Shown here: piece after piece, positions 7,667-16,205 of the stretch
How positions within the stretch are numbered: position 1 is the first letter of the stretch
Layout: each line of letters begins with the position of its first letter
Notes under the pieces: generated by a model
The model's database searches: none
What the model was told of the DNA's origin: nothing
The model's input: only the letters and a program-made list of their open reading frames with translations
Assembly (NCBI RefSeq): GCF_020907985.1
Contig: NZ_JAJJPA010000006.1
Location: 124,001 to 188,000 of the forward strand
Reading direction: 5' to 3'
From: Kitasatospora humi
GTDB taxonomy: Bacteria > Actinomycetota > Actinomycetes > Streptomycetales > Streptomycetaceae
Length of the DNA: 64,000 bases
Position numbers and translations under genes: made by a program

Positions 7667-9481
7667 ATGCGACTGGGTCGGAGTTCACTCAGCGGGCTGC
7701 TCACCGCTCTCCCCCTCCTCGGTGCACTGGTCATCGCCGCTCCCGCCCCCGCGCAGGCGGCGACGAGCAGCGGCAACCTGATCGTCAACGGCAATGCCGA
7801 GGCGGGCGGTTACTGCACCAACGACTGGAGCGCAGCCACCACGGTCCCCGGTTGGACGGTCGAGGCCGGCGGCATCAACGTCATGTGCCAGTCGGTCGCG
7901 TCCTTCGGCCTGCCGAACGACGGCAACACGCCCGGCAAGGCCTTCTTCGGCCCCGGCAACTTCGGTGACGGCGCGATGTCGCAGACCGTTGACGTCTCGT
8001 CGGCGGCCACGGCGATCGACGGCGGCGGGGTGAACTACAACCTGGCGGGCTGGCTGGGTGGTTGGAGCACCTACAGCGGCTACGCCGCCGTCAGCCTGCA
8101 CTTCAAGGACGGGAGCGGCCGGTCGATCGGCGCGACCGCCAAGCTGCCGACCGTCTCCGCGACCGACCGGGGGCTGAGCACCGAGTTCCTCTCCCGCAGC
8201 ACCAGCGGAGCCGTGCCGGCCGGGACGAGGTCGATCCAGGTCGAGGTGCAGTTCCTGTCCACCTCCCACGAGGCCGGCTACCTGGACAACCTCTCGCTCA
8301 CCCTCAACACCCCGGTCGCCGCCCCCGCACCGGTGGCCCCGCCCGCGTCGAGCGTGCCGGGCTACGACCACGTGTTCACGGTCATGATGGAGAACACCGA
8401 CTACTCCGAGGTCATGAACGACCCGGCGGACACGCCGTTCATCCACAGCCTGATGTCCCAGGGCGCCACCCTCACCGACTCGCACGCCGTCTACCACCCG
8501 AGCGACGAGAACTACCTCGCCATCGCCGGCGGTGACACCTACGTCAGCGGCGGCACCTACTGGCCGAACATCAACTCCCCGCAGCGCAACCTCGGTGACA
8601 CCATCGAGGCGGCCGGCAAGAGCTGGAAGGCCTACGAGCAGGGCATGGGCACGCCCTGCAACACCACCACGCAGTACGACGCCAAGTACGAGCCGGACGA
8701 CGCACCGTTCATCAACTACACGGACATCAGCGGCAATTCGTCCCGCTGCGCATCGCACCTGTTCGACACCTCGCAGCTGACCACCGACCTGAAGTCCGCG
8801 GCCACCACGCCGAACTTCTCCTGGATCGCCGCCGACGACTACTACGACGGCGAGGCCTCCGGCAACGGCAGCTCCACCAGCCTCCAGGTGCAGGACGGTT
8901 GGCTGAAGCAGACGCTGGCCCCGGTGCTGGCCTCGCCCGCGTGGACCCAGCAGCGCTCGCTGCTCGTCCTGACCTGGGACGAGAGCGAGAGCGAGGGCTA
9001 CGACCACGTCGCCACCGTGGTGCTCGGCTCGCAGGGCACCGTGCCGGCCGGGACCAGCTCCGCGCAGCACTACGACCACTACAGCGTCGGTCGCACCATC
9101 GAGTCGGCCCTCGGCCTGCCCGGTCTGACCGCCAACGACACCTACGCGACGCCGCTCAACGCCGCTTTCGCGCCGTCCAGGGCGACCACGCCGACGCTGA
9201 CCGGTGACCTGAACGCGGTGGCGAACGGCGGTAACGTGACCTTCCGCTACTCCGTGCCGAACACCTCGCAGGTCAGCGCCAAGAACTGGGTGGGCATCTA
9301 CCCGGCGGGCGTGACCCCGGGCTCGCAGTCCTCGCTGACCTGGGCCTACACGCCGAACCAGAGCGGCGCGGTCACCCTCTCCACCGGCAAGCTCAACGGC
9401 GCGGGCACGTACGACGTTTACTACCTGGCCAATGACGGCTACTCGGTGCTGGCCGGCCCGTACACCCTGACCGTCGGCTGA
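7667..9481 (+). CDS. Secreted phosphoesterase (AcpA/phospholipase C superfamily)
   Basis: 604 residues, exported by a signal peptide ending near AQAATSS (residues ~1-30). Residues ~33-225 are a beta-rich N-terminal module (NLIVNGNAEAGGY...). The central phosphoesterase domain starts at YDHVFTVMMENTDYSEVM (~236) and includes THPSDENYLA-like HPSDENYLAI and TWDESESEGYDHV, the metal-binding pieces of the acid phosphatase/phospholipase C fold. A C-terminal beta module (~510-604) probably binds a surface or polymer. The family cleaves phosphomonoesters or phosphodiesters outside the cell. The start at 7667 has GACGAGG 7 nt upstream. An upstream ATG at 7532 lacks a ribosome binding site and would bury the signal peptide. 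Confidence 0.82.
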   Translation: MRLGRSSLSGLLTALPLLGALVIAAPAPAQAATSSGNLIVNGNAEAGGYCTNDWSAATTVPGWTVEAGGINVMCQSVASFGLPNDGNTPGKAFFGPGNFGDGAMSQTVDVSSAATAIDGGGVNYNLAGWLGGWSTYSGYAAVSLHFKDGSGRSIGATAKLPTVSATDRGLSTEFLSRSTSGAVPAGTRSIQVEVQFLSTSHEAGYLDNLSLTLNTPVAAPAPVAPPASSVPGYDHVFTVMMENTDYSEVMNDPADTPFIHSLMSQGATLTDSHAVYHPSDENYLAIAGGDTYVSGGTYWPNINSPQRNLGDTIEAAGKSWKAYEQGMGTPCNTTTQYDAKYEPDDAPFINYTDISGNSSRCASHLFDTSQLTTDLKSAATTPNFSWIAADDYYDGEASGNGSSTSLQVQDGWLKQTLAPVLASPAWTQQRSLLVLTWDESESEGYDHVATVVLGSQGTVPAGTSSAQHYDHYSVGRTIESALGLPGLTANDTYATPLNAAFAPSRATTPTLTGDLNAVANGGNVTFRYSVPNTSQVSAKNWVGIYPAGVTPGSQSSLTWAYTPNQSGAVTLSTGKLNGAGTYDVYYLANDGYSVLAGPYTLTVG

Positions 9482-9510
9482 CGACCCCGGGACGCCAGCA
9501 GGAGCCCGAC

Positions 9511-9564
9511 TGCCGTTGCCGCCCCAGCCGGATCCGACCGGATCAGGTTGGGGCGGCAACGGCA
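9511..9564. terminator. Strong hairpin terminator
   Basis: TGCCGTTGCCGCCCCA and its perfect complement (16 bp) flank a 22-nt loop and are followed by TTTC. It lies 30 nt after the phosphoesterase stop. Confidence 0.8.
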
Positions 9565-9870
9565 TTTCAGCCACCGGGAGTTGCCTGGACCGGCCGGGTC
9601 CGCCGACGGATTCCGTGAGGGTCGCGCGCACAATGCGTGGCAGCCGCGCGCCCGGCTTTCGCACAAGGCATTGACCAGCTCCGGACAAGTCTGATTCCCT
9701 ACCTGTGACCGGCGGTGCACCGCTCGTCTGTTCAGCCCTCAATTGCTCAAGCACGTTTGCCCCCACGCCAGTCGGCGATCCCCTGCGCGGCGAGACGGCC
9801 GCCAGGACCGCCCTGGCCGACATGCGCCGGCTCCCCCCAGAGCCGGGCGAGCGCAGAGAGGACACCTACC
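9565..9870. other. 306-bp upstream region of the HEWHE-protein gene
   Basis: Non-coding. It holds ATTGACC at about 9669 as a possible -35 element without an obvious -10, and ends in GAGAGGA at 9856-9862, the ribosome binding site of the next gene. The words ACAAGTCTGAT here and ACTTGTCTGAT upstream of the phosphoesterase are similar, which may reflect a shared regulator but is weak evidence. Confidence 0.35.
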
Positions 9871-10992
9871 ATGGGTCACCCCCAGCAGCGCGGTGCGAGC
9901 CACAAGCTCCTTGCCGGAATGGCATCGCTGGCCCTGATCACCGGCGCCGCGTTCATCGCGGCCCAGGCCCCGGCCTCGGCGAGCACCCCCCAGGACGCTT
10001 CCCAGACGGCCTCCTCCGGCCAGCACACCCGGCACGGCGAGTTCCCCATGCTCGGCCACGTCAACGCGGCGAAGACCGCGGCCACCGGCCCCGAGACGCT
10101 GTCCTACGGCGGCGGGATCAACGGCATCGGCGTCAACAGCGGCCACTCCAAGGTCTACCTGGTCTTCTACGGCAGCCAGTGGGGCACCCAGACCACGGAC
10201 TCCAACGGCAACGCCAAGTTCTCCAACGACAGCAAGGGCGGGGCCGGCGCCGCCCAGCAGATGTTCAAGGGCATCGGCACCAACGGAGAGACCTGGTCGG
10301 CCGACCTGACCCAGTGGTGCGACGGCCCGAACGTCTCGGCCGGCGCGACCAGCTGCCCGTCGAACGCCAACTTCATCCCGTACCAGAGCGGTGGCGTGCT
10401 GGCCGGCGTGTGGTACGACAACTCGGCCAAGTCGCCGAGCGCCGCGACCGGCCACCAGCTGGGCCAGGAAGCCGTCAAGGCGGCCTCCCACTTCGGCAAC
10501 ACCACCGCCGCGTCCAACCGCAACGCCTACTACGTGATCCTCTCGCCGCACGGCACCAACCCGGACCAGTACCAGAACCAGTACTGCGCCTGGCACGACT
10601 ACACCGGTGACTCCACGCTCACCGGCGGCGCGGTCAGCTCGCCCTACGGCCCGCTCGCGTTCAGCAACCAGCCCTACAACATGGACTCGGGCGCGGGCTG
10701 CGGCGTCGGCTTCGTCAACTCCCCCGGAACCCTCGACGGTTGGACCATCACCCTGGGCCACGAGTGGCACGAGATGATGTCCGACATGGACCCGGCGGGC
10801 GGCTGGACCAACAACCAGAGCAGCAGCGCCTACTACGGCCAGGAGAACTCCGACGAGTGCGCCTGGCTCTCCCCGGGCACCGCGGGCGGCGCCGCCAACG
10901 TCAAGTTCGGCTCCTTCGGCACCTACGCCGAGCAGGCCAGCTGGTCCAACGACACCAACAGCTGCGCCATCTCGCACGCGATCCTGCACTGA
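9871..10992 (+). CDS. Secreted HEWHE-motif protein, putative metal-dependent hydrolase
   Basis: 373 residues. A Sec signal peptide of ~38 residues (RGASHKLLAGMASLALITGAAF...ASA) comes first. The body begins with a beta-strand KVYLVFYGSQWGT. The only catalytic-looking motif is LGHEWHEMMSDMDPAGGW around residue 295-312, followed by ENSDECAW. This is an HExxE pattern with acidic residues downstream, not canonical HExxH. The same layout (HE..E, D.D..GW, EN.D.CAW) is what I recall from EXORDIUM-like and related secreted bacterial proteins, so the family link is moderate and protease activity is inference. The start is supported by GAGAGGA 8 nt upstream. Confidence 0.65.
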   Translation: MGHPQQRGASHKLLAGMASLALITGAAFIAAQAPASASTPQDASQTASSGQHTRHGEFPMLGHVNAAKTAATGPETLSYGGGINGIGVNSGHSKVYLVFYGSQWGTQTTDSNGNAKFSNDSKGGAGAAQQMFKGIGTNGETWSADLTQWCDGPNVSAGATSCPSNANFIPYQSGGVLAGVWYDNSAKSPSAATGHQLGQEAVKAASHFGNTTAASNRNAYYVILSPHGTNPDQYQNQYCAWHDYTGDSTLTGGAVSSPYGPLAFSNQPYNMDSGAGCGVGFVNSPGTLDGWTITLGHEWHEMMSDMDPAGGWTNNQSSSAYYGQENSDECAWLSPGTAGGAANVKFGSFGTYAEQASWSNDTNSCAISHAILH

Positions 10993-11051
10993 CGCGCACA
11001 TCCTCCCCGGACCGCGCTGACAACCGGTCTGTGAAGGCGCGGAGTTGACAA

Positions 11052-11082
11052 GGCGGGGCGGGCCCGGTGGGCCCGCCCCGCC
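11052..11082. terminator. Bidirectional terminator
   Basis: GGCGGGGCGGGCCC pairs perfectly with GGGCCCGCCCCGCC around a GGT loop (14 bp). It lies between the convergent HEWHE-protein gene and the OpgC-like gene. Confidence 0.75.
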
Positions 11083-11175
11083 GGCGTGCGCGGCCGCGGG
11101 TGCCGACGCACCGAGGTGCCTCCCGAGGAACCACCGGCCGGCTCCGACCGGCTCCGGCCGCTCCGGATGACGAGC

Positions 11176-12324
11176 TCAGGCACCCGGCAGCAGGAAGGCC
11201 AGGAAGCGGACGCGGACGGCGCACCAGATCACCACGATGATCGTGAGGTCGACCGTGGTGTTGAACCAGAAGCCGCGCGGCCCGAAGACGAAGGGCACCA
11301 GGAAGATGAAGAAGCTCTGCGCCACGTAGACGTAGAGCGAGTTGCGTCCGAACGGCAGCAGCATCCTGCCGACGGTGCGCGCGAGCGGGACCTCGAAGCG
11401 GCGGATCAGCAGATAGGTCCCGGCCGCGCTGACCGGCGCGACGAGCGGGCGCAGCAGGCCCAGCCGGTTGTTCTGGAACAGCTCGTTGTACAGCGCCGAG
11501 CCGGTCAGCCCCGGATGGTGGAGCAGCACGGTGCCGACGGCGTAGATCAGCACCGCGGCGGCCACCAGGCCGAACCGCAGCGCCCGCCCGGCCGCCGGGG
11601 ACAGACGCCCGAGCCTGCCGCGCAGGTCGTCCCAGTGGTAGCCCGCCGCGGTGCCCAGGAAGAAGTAGACGCCCCACTGCAGGAACGGGCTGACGAAACC
11701 GGTGTCGAAGTGCGAGGGCAGCACGAAGGCGGCGTACGAGAGCAGCACGACCACCACCGCCAGCCGCCGTGAGAGCAACCAGATCGCCACCGGCACCAGC
11801 AGGAACATCGGCACGTAGAAGGTCAGGAAGTCGGCCCACCCGTAGGTGTACCTCAGCGTCGCGGCCCGCCAGAGCAGCGCCGGCGGGGACGAGTCGCTGT
11901 CCAGGCCGACCTTGAACTCCGTACTCCCGCGCGCCGCCGCCAGCCGCCCGACGCAGGTGTACAGCAGGGTCAGCGCCACGGCGACCAGGTACAGCTGCCC
12001 GGCCCGCTTCCACGAGTTGCGCGCCATCCGCGCCGGCCCGTGACGCTCCAGGTCGCGCCTGCGGAGCATGCCGACCAGCAGTCCCGAGATCAGGAAGAAG
12101 TTCTCCGCCTCGGAGACCAGCAACGAACCGCGTCCATCGACGTCCCCGAGCAGTGACGGCAGGTAGTCCAGGTGGACCGCCGCCAGGATCGCCACGTAGT
12201 AGCCGCGCATCAGGTCGAGCGTGACCACCCGCCGGCGTCCCGCCGTGGCGGCCCCGGCCCGCACAGCCGCTCCGACGACCTGGGCGGCACCTCCTGACCT
12301 TGGCACATGCACGAGCGACGTCAT
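11176..12324 (-). CDS. OpgC/acyltransferase-3-like integral membrane protein
   Basis: About 382 residues with around ten hydrophobic helices. The first conserved stretch is RRVVTLDLMRGYYVAILAAVHL, in the position of the family's LDxxRG motif, and ENFFLISGLLVGM follows. These are hallmarks of OpgC-type membrane acyltransferases, which succinylate or acylate glucans in proteobacteria. In actinomycetes the substrate is unknown, possibly a cell-surface polysaccharide. The open frame runs to 12558, but the upstream part is low-complexity Pro/Ser. I chose ATG 12324 (MTSLVHVPR), which gives a short polar N-terminus before the first helix. No clear ribosome binding site is visible. Confidence 0.75.
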   Translation of the reverse strand: MTSLVHVPRSGGAAQVVGAAVRAGAATAGRRRVVTLDLMRGYYVAILAAVHLDYLPSLLGDVDGRGSLLVSEAENFFLISGLLVGMLRRRDLERHGPARMARNSWKRAGQLYLVAVALTLLYTCVGRLAAARGSTEFKVGLDSDSSPPALLWRAATLRYTYGWADFLTFYVPMFLLVPVAIWLLSRRLAVVVVLLSYAAFVLPSHFDTGFVSPFLQWGVYFFLGTAAGYHWDDLRGRLGRLSPAAGRALRFGLVAAAVLIYAVGTVLLHHPGLTGSALYNELFQNNRLGLLRPLVAPVSAAGTYLLIRRFEVPLARTVGRMLLPFGRNSLYVYVAQSFFIFLVPFVFGPRGFWFNTTVDLTIIVVIWCAVRVRFLAFLLPGA

Positions 12325-12373
12325 GCGGACAGTCGGCCAGACCAACCTTTGACGAACGTGAGAGAACCCCTGG

Positions 12374-12595
12374 TCAGACCATGAAACGATCACCTGGCGC
12401 GGACCCCGGGGTGCCGTCCCCGACACCGCTGACGAAGGCGGCGAAGCCCTCGCGGGTGAAGACCGGGGCGGGCCCGCCGGGGTTCTTGGAGTAACGGACG
12501 GGAACGGCACCGGGGAGGCCGGTGGCGACCAGGGGGAGCACCGGATTGTGGGGCTCATGCCGCGCCGGCACGCGAACGCTCGTCACCGGCTGCAT
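12374..12595 (-). CDS. DUF397-like small protein, possibly a truncated copy
   Basis: 73 residues. The central and C-terminal part, VPVRYSKNPGGPAPVFTREG followed by FAAFVSGVG, matches the DUF397 pattern (V-x-V-R-D-S-K-x-P-x-G-P-x-L-x-F-x-x-x-x-W-x-x-F), with the usual Asp and Trp replaced. The N-terminal W-x-K-S-S-x-S motif of DUF397 is absent. It begins inside the 3' end of the TetR gene (41-nt overlap) and has no XRE partner next to it. DUF397 genes normally follow an XRE/DUF5753 gene, so this is probably a remnant. It may not be expressed. Confidence 0.45.
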   Translation of the reverse strand: MQPVTSVRVPARHEPHNPVLPLVATGLPGAVPVRYSKNPGGPAPVFTREGFAAFVSGVGDGTPGSAPGDRFMV

Positions 12596-13220
12596 CGCTC
12601 CTTCCGCCGCCGGTGGGCCGATCGTCTGCGGTGAACAACCTGTCCAGGTGCTGATCGATAGCAGTGAGCACGTCCCGGGGCTCGATCACGTCCAGTTCGA
12701 TGAGGGTGGTGAAGCCAGTGAGGGCGAGAAGCAGATTGGTTTCGGCCACCGGGTCGCGGTCGGGGGCGATGCGCCCGTCAGCGATCGCCTGGCGGACCAA
12801 CTGCTCGATCAGGGCGCGCCCTTGGAGCAGCCCATCGCGCGCCCGGGCGTGAAACCTCTCGTTGTGCAACGCCTCCAGGACGAAAGCGGCGCTCATCCGA
12901 CTGGTCGCGCGAGCGTCGGCGTGCAGAGGGAGCATTTCCGTCAGCATCACTCGGAGCACGTCACGTGGATGCAGCTGGTCGCCGAGCTCCGCGAGGCCCC
13001 GGCCGACACGCGACGAGGCCTGCTCGGACGCGAAGTCCATGGCGAAGGAGAGCATCGCCTCCCGGGAGGCGAAGTAGTGCTGCAGTTGACCGAGGGAGAT
13101 GCCTGCCTCCTGCGCGACCTCGCGCATGGTCAGACGCACCACGCCGCGCTGCTCCACCACCCGCCACAACGCTCGGGCGATCGTTTCACGGCGTTCGTGG
13201 TGATCCACCTGTTTCGGCAT
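12555..13220 (-). CDS. TetR-family repressor, divergent from a carboxylesterase
   Basis: 221 residues. The DNA-binding domain is residues 8-55: RETIARALWRVVEQRGVVRL, then REVAQEAGISLGQLQHYFAS, a typical TetR helix-turn-helix. The C-terminal two-thirds are helical (TetR_C-like, AefR/BetI type). It is divergent from the type-B carboxylesterase gene with a 103-bp gap that contains duplicated 12-bp elements over the esterase promoter, so repression of the esterase and self-control are likely. The effector is unknown. The start ATG at 13220 is the first Met before the domain. Confidence 0.85.
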   Translation of the reverse strand: MPKQVDHHERRETIARALWRVVEQRGVVRLTMREVAQEAGISLGQLQHYFASREAMLSFAMDFASEQASSRVGRGLAELGDQLHPRDVLRVMLTEMLPLHADARATSRMSAAFVLEALHNERFHARARDGLLQGRALIEQLVRQAIADGRIAPDRDPVAETNLLLALTGFTTLIELDVIEPRDVLTAIDQHLDRLFTADDRPTGGGRSDAAGDERSRAGAA

Positions 13221-13255
13221 CGTCGGCTACTCCGTTGGTCTTGCTTCTCATGCCG

Positions 13256-13303
13256 TTGACACAATACAGCTGACTGAAATAATACAGCTGACCTATAACA
13301 GCT
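13256..13303 (+). promoter_or_regulatory. Carboxylesterase promoter with repeated operator-like elements
   Basis: TTGACA (13256-13261) and TAATAC (13280-13285) are spaced 18 bp, a near-consensus vegetative promoter firing toward the esterase. AATACAGCTGAC occurs twice (13263-13274 and 13281-13292), 18 bp apart, and ACAGCT a third time at 13298. Each copy contains the palindrome CAGCTG. The repeats cover the spacer, the -10 and the probable start site, where a TetR protein would block polymerase. Confidence 0.65.
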
Positions 13304-13323
13304 CCGGGAAGGAAGGAAGCGAC

Positions 13324-14865
13324 ATGCTTGAACAGCCAACGGTGCGTACTGCGGAGGGTGTGGTGCGGGGCCGCCGGCGGCGGGGGCACGCGGTGTTCCG
13401 CGGCATTCCCTACGCCGCGCCACCGGTGGGAACGCTCCGCTTCGCGGCACCCGCCCTGCCCCAGCCTTGGGAAGGGGCGAGGCCGGCGGTGGAGTTCGGA
13501 CCGGCGGCACCGCAGTCGGGCCCGGTTCACGCGAGTTCGCTGGACGGCACGGACTGGTTGACGCTGAACGTCTGCACTCCGGACCCTGGAGCTGCGGGGC
13601 TGCCGGTACTGGTGTGGATCCCCGGTGGCGGCTACATGGCGGCGGACTCGAGTGACCCGCTGTTCGACCCGGCGGCGCCGGCTGCGGCGGGGCTCGTCGT
13701 GGTGAGCATCAACTACCGGGTGGGCGCAGAGGGTTTCGCCCTCCTGGAGGGAGCTCCGCCGAACCGCGGATTCCTCGACCAGATCGCGGCGTTGCAGTGG
13801 GTGCGACGGAACATCGCCTCCTTCGGAGGCGACCCCGACCAGGTCACGGTCGCCGGGCAGTCCTCCGGGGCGGGATCGGTCGCCGCCCTGGTGGCGATGA
13901 AGCCGGCGCGCGGCCTGTTCCGGCGGGCCATCACCCACTCGGTACCAGGCCTGCACTCCACCCGCGCACTGGCACAGCAGGTCGCCGCCGAGCTCGCGGA
14001 CCGGCTCGGCACGGTGCCCACCGCCGCAGCCATGGCCGATATCGATCCCTGGCGCCTGGCCGAAGGCGTCACCGCCCTCAGCGCTGACCTCCACGGTTAC
14101 CGCGAGAGCTGGGGACGGCTCTCCGGGACCGGGATCGCCATCTGCCCCGTGGTCGACGGCGAAGTCCTCGCCGACACGCCCTGGTCCGCACTGACCAGTG
14201 GCCGTGCGAGCGGGATCGAACTCCTCGCCGGCCATACCCGCGACGAGTTCCGGCTGTTCAGCGTCATGTCCGGACGGCTGGGCAAGTTCACCGAGCAGGA
14301 CGCCCGTACCGCCCTGGAGCTGTTCGCCCCCGCACCGGACGGTGCGGTTGCCTACCGCGCAGCCCACCCGCACGCCACCCCGGAGGAGTTGCTGGAAACG
14401 GTTTACTCCGATGCCGTCTTCCGAATGCCCTCGATGCTGTTGGCCGAGGCGAACACCGCAGCCGGCGGCACCTCGTTCCTGTTCGAGCTGCGACTGGCCT
14501 CGCCGGCCTTGGGAGGAGTCCTGGGCGCCTGCCACAGCCTCGACGTCCCGCTGGCATTCGGCACGCTGGACAGCCCCACCGGCCGACAACTCCTCGGCGA
14601 CCAGCCCGCCCCCGAGGCCATCGCCGTGTCGCGGGAACTACAGCGGGCGTGGATCGGTTTCGCCACCACCGGTGACCCCGGATGGCCCGCCTACCACCCC
14701 GACCAACGGCTCACCCGCGTCCTGGACGCCGACTCGAAGACCCTGCCCTACCCCGAACAGGCCTCCCAGCGGATCTGGAAGGGCCGCGCCCCAGCCCCCT
14801 TCGATCTCGTGCAGGACGCGGGCCCCGTTCGGCGAGCCCCTGAACACCAGGGCTGGGTCAGCTGA
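13324..14865 (+). CDS. Type-B carboxylesterase/lipase
   Basis: 513 residues, cholinesterase/carboxylesterase family, hydrolysing carboxylic esters in the cytoplasm (no signal peptide). FRGIPYAAPPVGTLRF near the N-terminus is the family entry motif. WIPGGGY (~98-104) forms the oxyanion hole. GQSSGAG contains the nucleophile Ser180. EALAGH-like ELLAGHTRDEF and a late ACHSLDVPLAFG with the probable catalytic His follow. The family's length (about 500-550) matches. The start is preceded by GGAAGGAAGG. It is regulated from the divergent TetR gene by inference. The 3' end overlaps the convergent secreted-protein gene by 8 nt. Confidence 0.88.
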   Translation: MLEQPTVRTAEGVVRGRRRRGHAVFRGIPYAAPPVGTLRFAAPALPQPWEGARPAVEFGPAAPQSGPVHASSLDGTDWLTLNVCTPDPGAAGLPVLVWIPGGGYMAADSSDPLFDPAAPAAAGLVVVSINYRVGAEGFALLEGAPPNRGFLDQIAALQWVRRNIASFGGDPDQVTVAGQSSGAGSVAALVAMKPARGLFRRAITHSVPGLHSTRALAQQVAAELADRLGTVPTAAAMADIDPWRLAEGVTALSADLHGYRESWGRLSGTGIAICPVVDGEVLADTPWSALTSGRASGIELLAGHTRDEFRLFSVMSGRLGKFTEQDARTALELFAPAPDGAVAYRAAHPHATPEELLETVYSDAVFRMPSMLLAEANTAAGGTSFLFELRLASPALGGVLGACHSLDVPLAFGTLDSPTGRQLLGDQPAPEAIAVSRELQRAWIGFATTGDPGWPAYHPDQRLTRVLDADSKTLPYPEQASQRIWKGRAPAPFDLVQDAGPVRRAPEHQGWVS

Positions 14866-15376
14866 TCCAGATCGGCCAGCTCTGGGCGTTGCCGTAGTAG
14901 CCGTACACGCCGTTGATCGTCGACCAGAAACCCTCCTGGACCACGAACTCCCCGGGCCCCGGGGCCACGATCACGCCATTGCCCCACTCCTGGTAGTCAC
15001 CGGTGTTGGGGTTGTATCCGCTGGATGCGGGCACCCACTCGCCCGGCTCGCAGCCGAAATCGTGGACCTGGCCGTAGCCGACCTTGATCAGCTGGAAGCA
15101 GGGGAAGATCGACTGACTGCCGCCGTTGAAGTAGATGGCCGGCCGGATGTAACCGTTCCCGTCGTCGTTGACGCAGGGCAGCAGTAGCACGCCGGCGGGC
15201 TCTTTGGCCCAACTCCCGGTCGGGTGTTCGGCGTCGTCGTTGTTTCCGCCTCCGCGGCAGCCGCCACCCGTCGTGGTGGCACTCGCGGGTGACGCGGCGA
15301 CTGCGCCTGACACGGCGAGGGCGAGCGTTGCGGTGGCCACGGCCACGGCACGTCGGGTCTTGTGGAACTTGCGCAT
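14858..15376 (-). CDS. Secreted protein of unknown function
   Basis: 172 residues. The N-terminus MRKFHKTRRAVAVATATLAL is a Sec signal peptide ending near SPASATT. The mature part is rich in Gly, Tyr, Trp and Asn, with four Cys (CRGGG, PCVND, PCFQ, GCEPGEW) that could form two disulfides. I do not recognise the family. The start is chosen by GAGGA 9 nt upstream; the frame runs on upstream but without a signal sequence. The stop overlaps the convergent esterase stop. Confidence 0.7.
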   Translation of the reverse strand: MRKFHKTRRAVAVATATLALAVSGAVAASPASATTTGGGCRGGGNNDDAEHPTGSWAKEPAGVLLLPCVNDDGNGYIRPAIYFNGGSQSIFPCFQLIKVGYGQVHDFGCEPGEWVPASSGYNPNTGDYQEWGNGVIVAPGPGEFVVQEGFWSTINGVYGYYGNAQSWPIWIS

Positions 15377-15526
15377 GGGCGTGGTCCTCTGCGGTGGCTG
15401 AAGGCAAGCACTGCGGACGCCTCGGCGATGCGGAACGGCCCTGCACCGCCACTTTGAGCCTAGGGGCGAGCAGGCGCCCCGGGTGAGACCCGTTCCGGTC
15501 ATCCGGAGCGGGCTCGGACCGACCGC

Positions 15527-16132
15527 TCAGGCGTCACCCTGCTCCGCGAGCACCGGCCGCAGCATCGACTCGATCGTCGCCTCGCTCTGGCCGCCCAACA
15601 CCCGGGCGGCCAGTTTGCCGTCCCGGTCCACCACGAGGGTGGTCGGGATGGACTGCGGGTCGAAGGCGCCCTTGGGGAACTTGAGGATCTGGACGCCGTC
15701 CGGATCGTAGAGGCTCGGGAAGGTGACGCCCTTGTCCCGCTCGAACGCCACCGCGTTGGCCGGGTCGCCGTCACGGGTGTTGATGCCGAGGAACTGGACG
15801 CCTTGCCCCCGGTACTTCTCCCACAGTGACTCCAGCCCCTTGGCCTCACCGCGGCAGGGATCGCACCAGGAGGCCCAGATGTTCACGACGACCACCTTGC
15901 CCCGGTAGCCGGCGAGATCGGCTGACCGGCCGTCAACCGTCTTGCCGGATATGTCCGGCGCGTCCAGGCGGTGCCCACGGGCAACCGTCGCGATGGCACT
16001 GCCCTTGGCGGCGACGAAGCCGGACTGGCCCGTGCCGCCGGGTGATCCGAAGGCCGAGCAGCCGGCGAGGACACTGGCGACGGCGGTGGCCGCTGCGGCG
16101 AGGACGGTCGCAGAACGCTTCGTTCCATTCAT
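15527..16132 (-). CDS. TlpA/ResA-like thioredoxin-fold lipoprotein
   Basis: 201 residues. The lipobox VLAGC places the lipidated Cys at residue 25, so the protein is anchored outside the membrane. Residues ~55-195 form a redoxin domain with WASWCDPCRGE (Cys90 and Cys93) and the later PTTLVVDRDG containing the cis-Pro. Family members reduce disulfides in exported proteins, often during cytochrome c maturation. No ccd/res genes are adjacent, so the partner is unknown. It is followed downstream by the secreted Cys-containing protein on the same strand, 150 bp away. Confidence 0.85.
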   Translation of the reverse strand: MNGTKRSATVLAAAATAVASVLAGCSAFGSPGGTGQSGFVAAKGSAIATVARGHRLDAPDISGKTVDGRSADLAGYRGKVVVVNIWASWCDPCRGEAKGLESLWEKYRGQGVQFLGINTRDGDPANAVAFERDKGVTFPSLYDPDGVQILKFPKGAFDPQSIPTTLVVDRDGKLAARVLGGQSEATIESMLRPVLAEQGDA

Positions 16133-16205
16133 GGGAAGAGCTTCGCACCTGTACGCTCAACGCTTCGGGGTGGGTGGGGTGTTGCACGCTATCCGGCGTC
16201 CGGCA

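Noticed and set aside
7685..9865. 726-codon open frame antisense to the phosphoesterase
   Set aside because: Shadow of a GC-rich gene: the plus strand has a signal peptide, catalytic motifs and a ribosome binding site, while the antisense product is repetitive Gly/Arg/Val without domains.
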